DNA of 64,000 nt from Pisolithus tinctorius (lineage: Eukaryota > Basidiomycota > Agaricomycetes > Boletales > Pisolithaceae): positions 310,001-374,000 of the forward strand of contig JANFAH010000056.1 in the NCBI GenBank assembly GCA_024663395.1, in the 5' to 3' direction. Position numbers and translations under genes: made by a program. Below, piece by piece: positions 59,938 to 64,000 of the stretch; position 1 is the first letter of the stretch; the number at the start of each line of letters is the position of its first letter. The notes under the pieces are model-generated. The model saw only the letters and a list, made by a program, of their open reading frames with translations. It ran no database searches and was not told the origin of the DNA.

Positions 59938-60697
59938 ATGCTCGTTCGACCACCTCGCATATCCCTGCCAGTGCTTGCAAGATGCACGCGGTTCAGCACT
60001 GTAAACACACCGTACGTTATAAGAAGCGTCGTGCTCAACTCGCAGGCCTCATCTCACAACTCACAGCCACGTCAATGAACCCTTGAAGACGAGTATCAAA
60101 TCGCAAACAAACTCAGAGCCACGGTCTGCATTGACGGAGCCTGAGCTGGCCTCGATGGTCATCAGAGGACGTGCCATATACCCGCCCACGCCCCTTCCGC
60201 GCCCGCATAACATTCCAGTGGCATCCCTCCACTTCCGCTCGCATCATCCATTCCTACTGGACACGTTCGCGCACTTCGCGGAACACGCAGCCAGTGCGCT
60301 TGGCATACCTGCTTCGCGGCCGGTACACCTCCCTACTCAGCGCTCGATGTGGACTGTCATCCGTGGGCCTTTCGTTCACAAGAAAAGTCAGGAGAACTTC
60401 GAACGGCGAGTACACAAACGAGCCATCAAGGCATGGGACGCCGACCCAGAGATCGTGAACATGTGGGTGAAATACCTCAGAAAGCACATGATGCCGGGTG
60501 TTGGGATGCGGGTGACGAAATGGGAAAGGGCTCCCGTGGGCATTGGCCAACAAGTGTTCCAACGTGGAATGGAGAAATTACGACTGGATACCGATGCGGC
60601 GAAGGTCAGGGCGTTGGCAGACAAGATAGTGCAACAAGAGTTGATGGCAAGCGATTCTGATACGCCCCTACAAACCGTCGCAGACAAGCAATCATAA
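59938..60697 (+). CDS. rsm10: Mitochondrial small-subunit ribosomal protein S10 (uS10m)
   Basis: Two exons (59938-60011, 60046-60697) encode 241 residues. The first exon gives MLVRPPRISLPVLARCTRFS, an Arg-rich amphipathic presequence. The body has IPVASLHFRSHHPFLLDTF, PVHLPTQRSMWTVIRGPFVH and KKSQENFERRVHKRAIK, the uS10m core. The 34-bp intron (GTACGTTA to CTCGCAG) is short even for this genome; without it the frame has no upstream ATG. It is divergent from the casein kinase gene and convergent with the Sus1-like gene. Confidence 0.92.
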
Positions 60698-60860
60698 CAC
60701 ACCTCTATTGGTATTACAGTAACAGTTACGCTATTCCGTAGCGCAGCGGTGGTATTTACATTACACTGCCGTCTCCACAAGACCTTCACGCTCAGTAAGT
60801 CTCGGAGAAGTGTCAATGCTGATTTTGGTCAACGGGTGTCACCCCCCCTCGACCGCCGAT

Positions 60861-61314
60861 TCACTTCTCAAACTGGTCTTTTACGAACTGTCGTATCTGA
60901 GCTGTCGTCTCACGCCTTACACTGACTGGAACGGTCGCTTTGTCTGGTCGTATCAGCATCAACTGTATCGTTGAAGGTGAAGATTGGGGCACACCTTCAC
61001 CATGGAGCGATATTTCCTCCAATACGGTTTTGAAAAGTGGCGGGTCCATCATACGTGCGCGCTCTGGCAGCATCATATATCATTAGTTCTTTCCATTCAA
61101 TACAAGACAATTACCCTTTGCACGATGATACAATTCGTCGGACCAGCCTTGTTCGGAGAGCTTGGCAGATAGAACACGGAGTATTCTAACATGTCTACGG
61201 TGAACGACGTTAAGAGAGAACAAAAAAAACGTACCTATCCCAATCCCCACTCTCCACCATGCGCCGGTGGACCTGTGTATACAGCGCGTCCGCGTCGGAA
61301 GTGGACTTGGACAT
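60861..61314 (-). CDS. sus1: Sus1/ENY2-like subunit of SAGA and TREX-2
   Basis: Four exons (61314-61235, 61185-61115, 61063-60995, 60943-60861) encode 100 residues, the normal size. MVESGDWDRILRVLSAKLSE, GWSDELYHRAKERARMM and VPVSVRRETTAQIRQFV fit the small helical Sus1/ENY2 fold. Sus1 links the SAGA deubiquitinase module with mRNA export at the nuclear pore. Skipping the last intron would insert LHGEGVPQSSPST text not seen in the family. The gene is intron-rich for its size, as is yeast SUS1, whose splicing is regulated. Confidence 0.88.
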
Positions 61315-62559
61315 TATGGTCTGAGAAGCCAAAGTCAATTTTTGGGTAGGTACCCGTCTACGCCCAACTTACCCGCGAACAGGTTGAGGAATAGTCCTCT
61401 GTGCCACCCGCCGCTTTACAATCCAACCATAGTAAATCTGACTTTCGAAGGGACGAGTAACTTACGGTGGGAGTCTATAGTCAATAACTCAGTAGACGCT
61501 GCTGGCAAGAGTACGAATCTGAATCACTTGCATTACGTCAGGCCAAACCATTTTGTATGGTTACCGTTGAGTCATCATCCTAGACTTGGTACTAATACTT
61601 ACTACCACAACCCACATATGACCCGGACCACTGAGTTTCTCCGAGTCTAAAATATTGCTCTTACCACAAGTGATTGAAGGTACACATGGTAGAGTGCCCC
61701 TGAGTCGTAGCCCGACAGGTGGCATGTCACACTCCACCCACTCCAGCGCGAAGAGCTGGCCTGCGCAAGACTGGCCTCGGGTCGCAAATCGGAGAAAGAA
61801 AGACATCAGAGTAGCATTACTGTCACAAACCATATGCGAGAAGGAGTGCATGTAAATACAAGCGATCATAATGATACGTCGGGAATCCTGATTGTGTGGG
61901 TGCCCAACGGAATGTAAGTTATCTAGAATGCCAAAACTGCCGCGATGTGCAATTCGGCCAGGCAGGGAGGGACGGTGGCGGGAGGAAAATACGGAGAGTG
62001 CGCACGAGTGTCCGCGACTTCCGTCGGTGCACGCTCTGGTCTAAACCATGGTCCCCGCGTCTTGAGGGTACTACGTACCATTATGGCGTACATTTGCGCG
62101 GATACCCGCCCAGCAATTGTGTGATGAAAGCAATGGGCTCCTTGCGTTCAATTCGTTGTGCCGTAACGATAGTATTGAAGATCACCGGTGGGCCGGCTGA
62201 ATTTCGTCGATGGAGCATGGGTCTCCCAAAACCCTGGCACGGACTGATTACGTTCGAGAGTTGCGAGCACGCCACAGGCCAAAAGAGCATTTTGGGAAAA
62301 TAGGAGAGTACTACAGAGGGAAATGTAATATAAGCTCGCTGCACGAGTGCTGTTACTTGTGAGACGCGCCCACTACGGAACCTACGTCGCCCGCAAGACC
62401 AGAGGTGAACATCGGCATGTACTGGGGTGAGCGAATGAACAATGCTAGGAGGGGAATCACTCACGAATTGCACATGAGAATCCGCTGCGTTCGAAAGCTC
62501 CGATTTGGACCACAAGCGAATGTCATTCAACTCCACAGTATCAGTATTTCATCAAGCAT
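61315..62559. other. No secure gene
   Basis: Short frames only. A 151-codon minus-strand frame (62081-62536) continues towards the F-box-type relic but has no recognisable block of its own. Confidence 0.4.
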
Positions 62560-63299
62560 GCAAAACGATCCGATGTCTTCCTGCGAAATACTGGTGTCTT
62601 CGATACGGACGCGTAGTGGCTGTCGTACCATAAGCTATCGCATGAAAGCATTGCTTTCTCGAATAGGTGGCGCTAGCCACATGTTGGGGTCTATGTCATG
62701 GAATACCACGCTTTCAAGGCTTTTCTAATAACCCGCAGATCCATCGATGCCTTCGCAGTAATCGAAGAACGTGAACAAGGAGTTTTCGAGTAAAATCATA
62801 CATACGGAAACGCTCAGCAAAGAGCTTCAGCATCCTGAATACGCAGACTGTTGGGTGCTATTGTGAAAGAGACTTGTCTCCAAGGCCACCGAAGACGTCG
62901 AAAGCGGACTAATGCAGTATAGTCGAGAGATTTGAGCCTCGGAGTTACGATTGCTTTGAAAAAATCATCCACACCCCCGAGCCAGATTTTCAAGGTGTCA
63001 AGAACAGGAAAGTGAACACTGTCTGATTGGAGTGACCATGGTGGCATATCACCTGAAAGCGATAATGTAACTAGGGCCAGAACCAGGATAGGTTCCGAAA
63101 GCGACATGTCTGCGAAATTGTTGAAACTGATATAGCTCAGAGCCCGTAAAACGTACCAGGCGTTGAGGGCAGAATATGAGAACGGTTCCTGAATTCCAAA
63201 TACTCCAGAACATGGAGGTTTGTTGGGGAAAGGAAGGTAGGAAAGGAATACGCTTTCAAGTTGAGTGTAACACATTTCAAGGGCGGAAGACACATTCAA
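62560..63299 (-). pseudogene. F-box/LRR-type agaric protein fragment, decayed
   Basis: The minus strand at 63299-62814 encodes SLSGDMPPWSLQSDSVHFPV, LDTLKIWLGGVDDFFKAI and PRLKSLDYT, the pattern of basidiomycete F-box proteins with irregular leucine-rich repeats. After a frame change, 62760-62560 reads GIDGSAGY, a stop, KSLESVVFHDIDPNMW and APPIRESNAF with another stop. The same block is at 33,480-33,620. There is no F-box start in view. This is a pseudogene related to the plus-strand relic at 33.3 kb. Confidence 0.55.
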
Positions 63300-63717
63300 T
63301 CACCCGTTCTTGTGCAAGAAAAGTTTGACCATCTTGTACACGTACAGTGCTGTCACTTTATTATCACTGAGTATGTCTGAGGGGTCATTACCCTTGGCAT
63401 TGGGACACATTAAAATTCAATGATTTACGATGCATACACGGTGGCCTTGCCGTACCGAATTTCTTGATTTTCTTTGACGACGCGCGATACAATTGCAGCT
63501 ATTGAAACTGTCTGCCACCTTACTGGAAGTCTGCCGCAAAATTAAATGGTTTATCTTAGATATGACAACAACATACGGCTTGAAGGAAACTGAGATTGCC
63601 CACCTACACACTCTACACGCTAGTATAAATTCCGAGTCATCTTTTACTATGAGTTTTGGAAGCCTCGGTGTGGTGGTGGGGTCCTCAGATCCTCGCACGA
63701 CGCCTGATATGGGTGCC
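63300..63717. other. No recognised gene
   Basis: Short frames on both strands without conserved content. Confidence 0.4.
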
Positions 63718-64000
63718 TCAGAGATCCATCAGTATTCCGCCAGGTTCTGCATAAGGTGGTGGTGGTGGTGGATTTCTGGAACCATTATACACAGGGAGAA
63801 TCTCTTTATATGCAGCCGGAGTATAAAATGAATTGAGGTGGGGCCCATTCTCGTCCACAGTGGTAGGTTGCATTACGGATGACACGCGCTCGGGTAACCG
63901 ATCGGGGTGGCTGACACAACGTCTCAGTGGGGTGCTCCTTTGGTAAAGAAGACCGGTGAGATTTGAGCACACCGCCTGGTTGCAAGGAGAAAGGGCAAAT
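63718..64000 (-). CDS. 3' end of an unrecognised gene (partial)
   Basis: A minus-strand frame runs off the window and ends at TGA 63718-63720. It encodes a tail with ENGPHLNSFYTPAAYKEI, then a run of six prolines (NPPPPPPYAEPGG) and ends ILMDL. A good acceptor (TTTCTCCTTGCAACCAG) precedes it at about 63,977, so it may be a last exon. No family recognised. Confidence 0.4.
   Translation of the reverse strand, partial: FALSPCNQAVCSNLTGLLYQRSTPLRRCVSHPDRLPERVSSVMQPTTVDENGPHLNSFYTPAAYKEILPVYNGSRNPPPPPPYAEPGGILMDL

Overview
The window comes from a filamentous basidiomycete, most likely an agaricomycete. The evidence is dense genes with many introns of about 50-60 bp (GT-AG, a few GC-AG), a chromodomain Ty3/gypsy element whose LTR starts TGTCACGACC, a Plavaka-type transposase, solo LTRs, and a run of conserved fungal housekeeping proteins. 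Gene models below were built by joining reading frames at splice sites so that conserved protein blocks stay continuous. No database search was possible.

Region 1 (1 to about 17,100) is a nested transposon island. It opens inside the gag gene of a chromovirus (gag, then pol in the -1 frame, a spliced antisense gene, and the 3' LTR ending at 6657). That element sits inside a decayed Plavaka transposase gene, which resumes at 6658. Next come solo LTRs of one family in opposite orientation (9992-10955 and 12750-13650), each with its own perfect 5-bp target duplication. A second repeat family is present as two inverted copies (12630-14221 and 14963-16619). Each of those copies is broken by a different later insertion, so each acts as the empty site for the other. 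tRNA-like sequence, hairpins and remnants of gag-like coding fill the gaps.

Region 2 (17,360 to 61,314) is gene-dense. In order: glycogen synthase (-), a TMEM19/DUF92 membrane protein (-), ornithine carbamoyltransferase (-), a KDM4-type JmjC demethylase (+), actin-related protein Arp4 (-), ribosomal protein S29 (+), ornithine decarboxylase (+), tyrosyl-tRNA synthetase (+), an F-box-type gene relic (+), Epl1 (+), a Ptc7-type phosphatase (+), proteasome beta-2 (-), a BAR protein (+), an intron-containing tRNA-Thr (-), a truncated Cdc4-like pseudogene (+), succinate dehydrogenase subunit 4 (-), proteasome ATPase Rpt4 (+), an aldehyde dehydrogenase (-), an unrecognised protein (-), inositol phosphorylceramide synthase Aur1 (+), a casein kinase I gene with a frameshift (-), mitochondrial ribosomal protein S10 (+) and Sus1/ENY2 (-). 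Several pairs are divergent with 150-275 bp between start codons. Themes recur: chromatin (KDM4-like, Arp4, Epl1, Sus1), ornithine use (OTC, ODC), the proteasome (beta-2, Rpt4) and mitochondria (SDH4, Ptc7, mS10).

Region 3 (61,315 to 64,000) holds a second, decayed relative of the F-box-type gene and the 3' end of an unrecognised gene running off the window.

The least explained item is the antisense gene inside the chromovirus: two exons, a long charged coiled coil and a six-cysteine cluster resembling a fungal Zn2Cys6 motif. Also notable are a candidate -1 frameshift signal with a pseudoknot at the gag/pol junction, and five pol stop codons that are all TGA at positions where arginine is expected.
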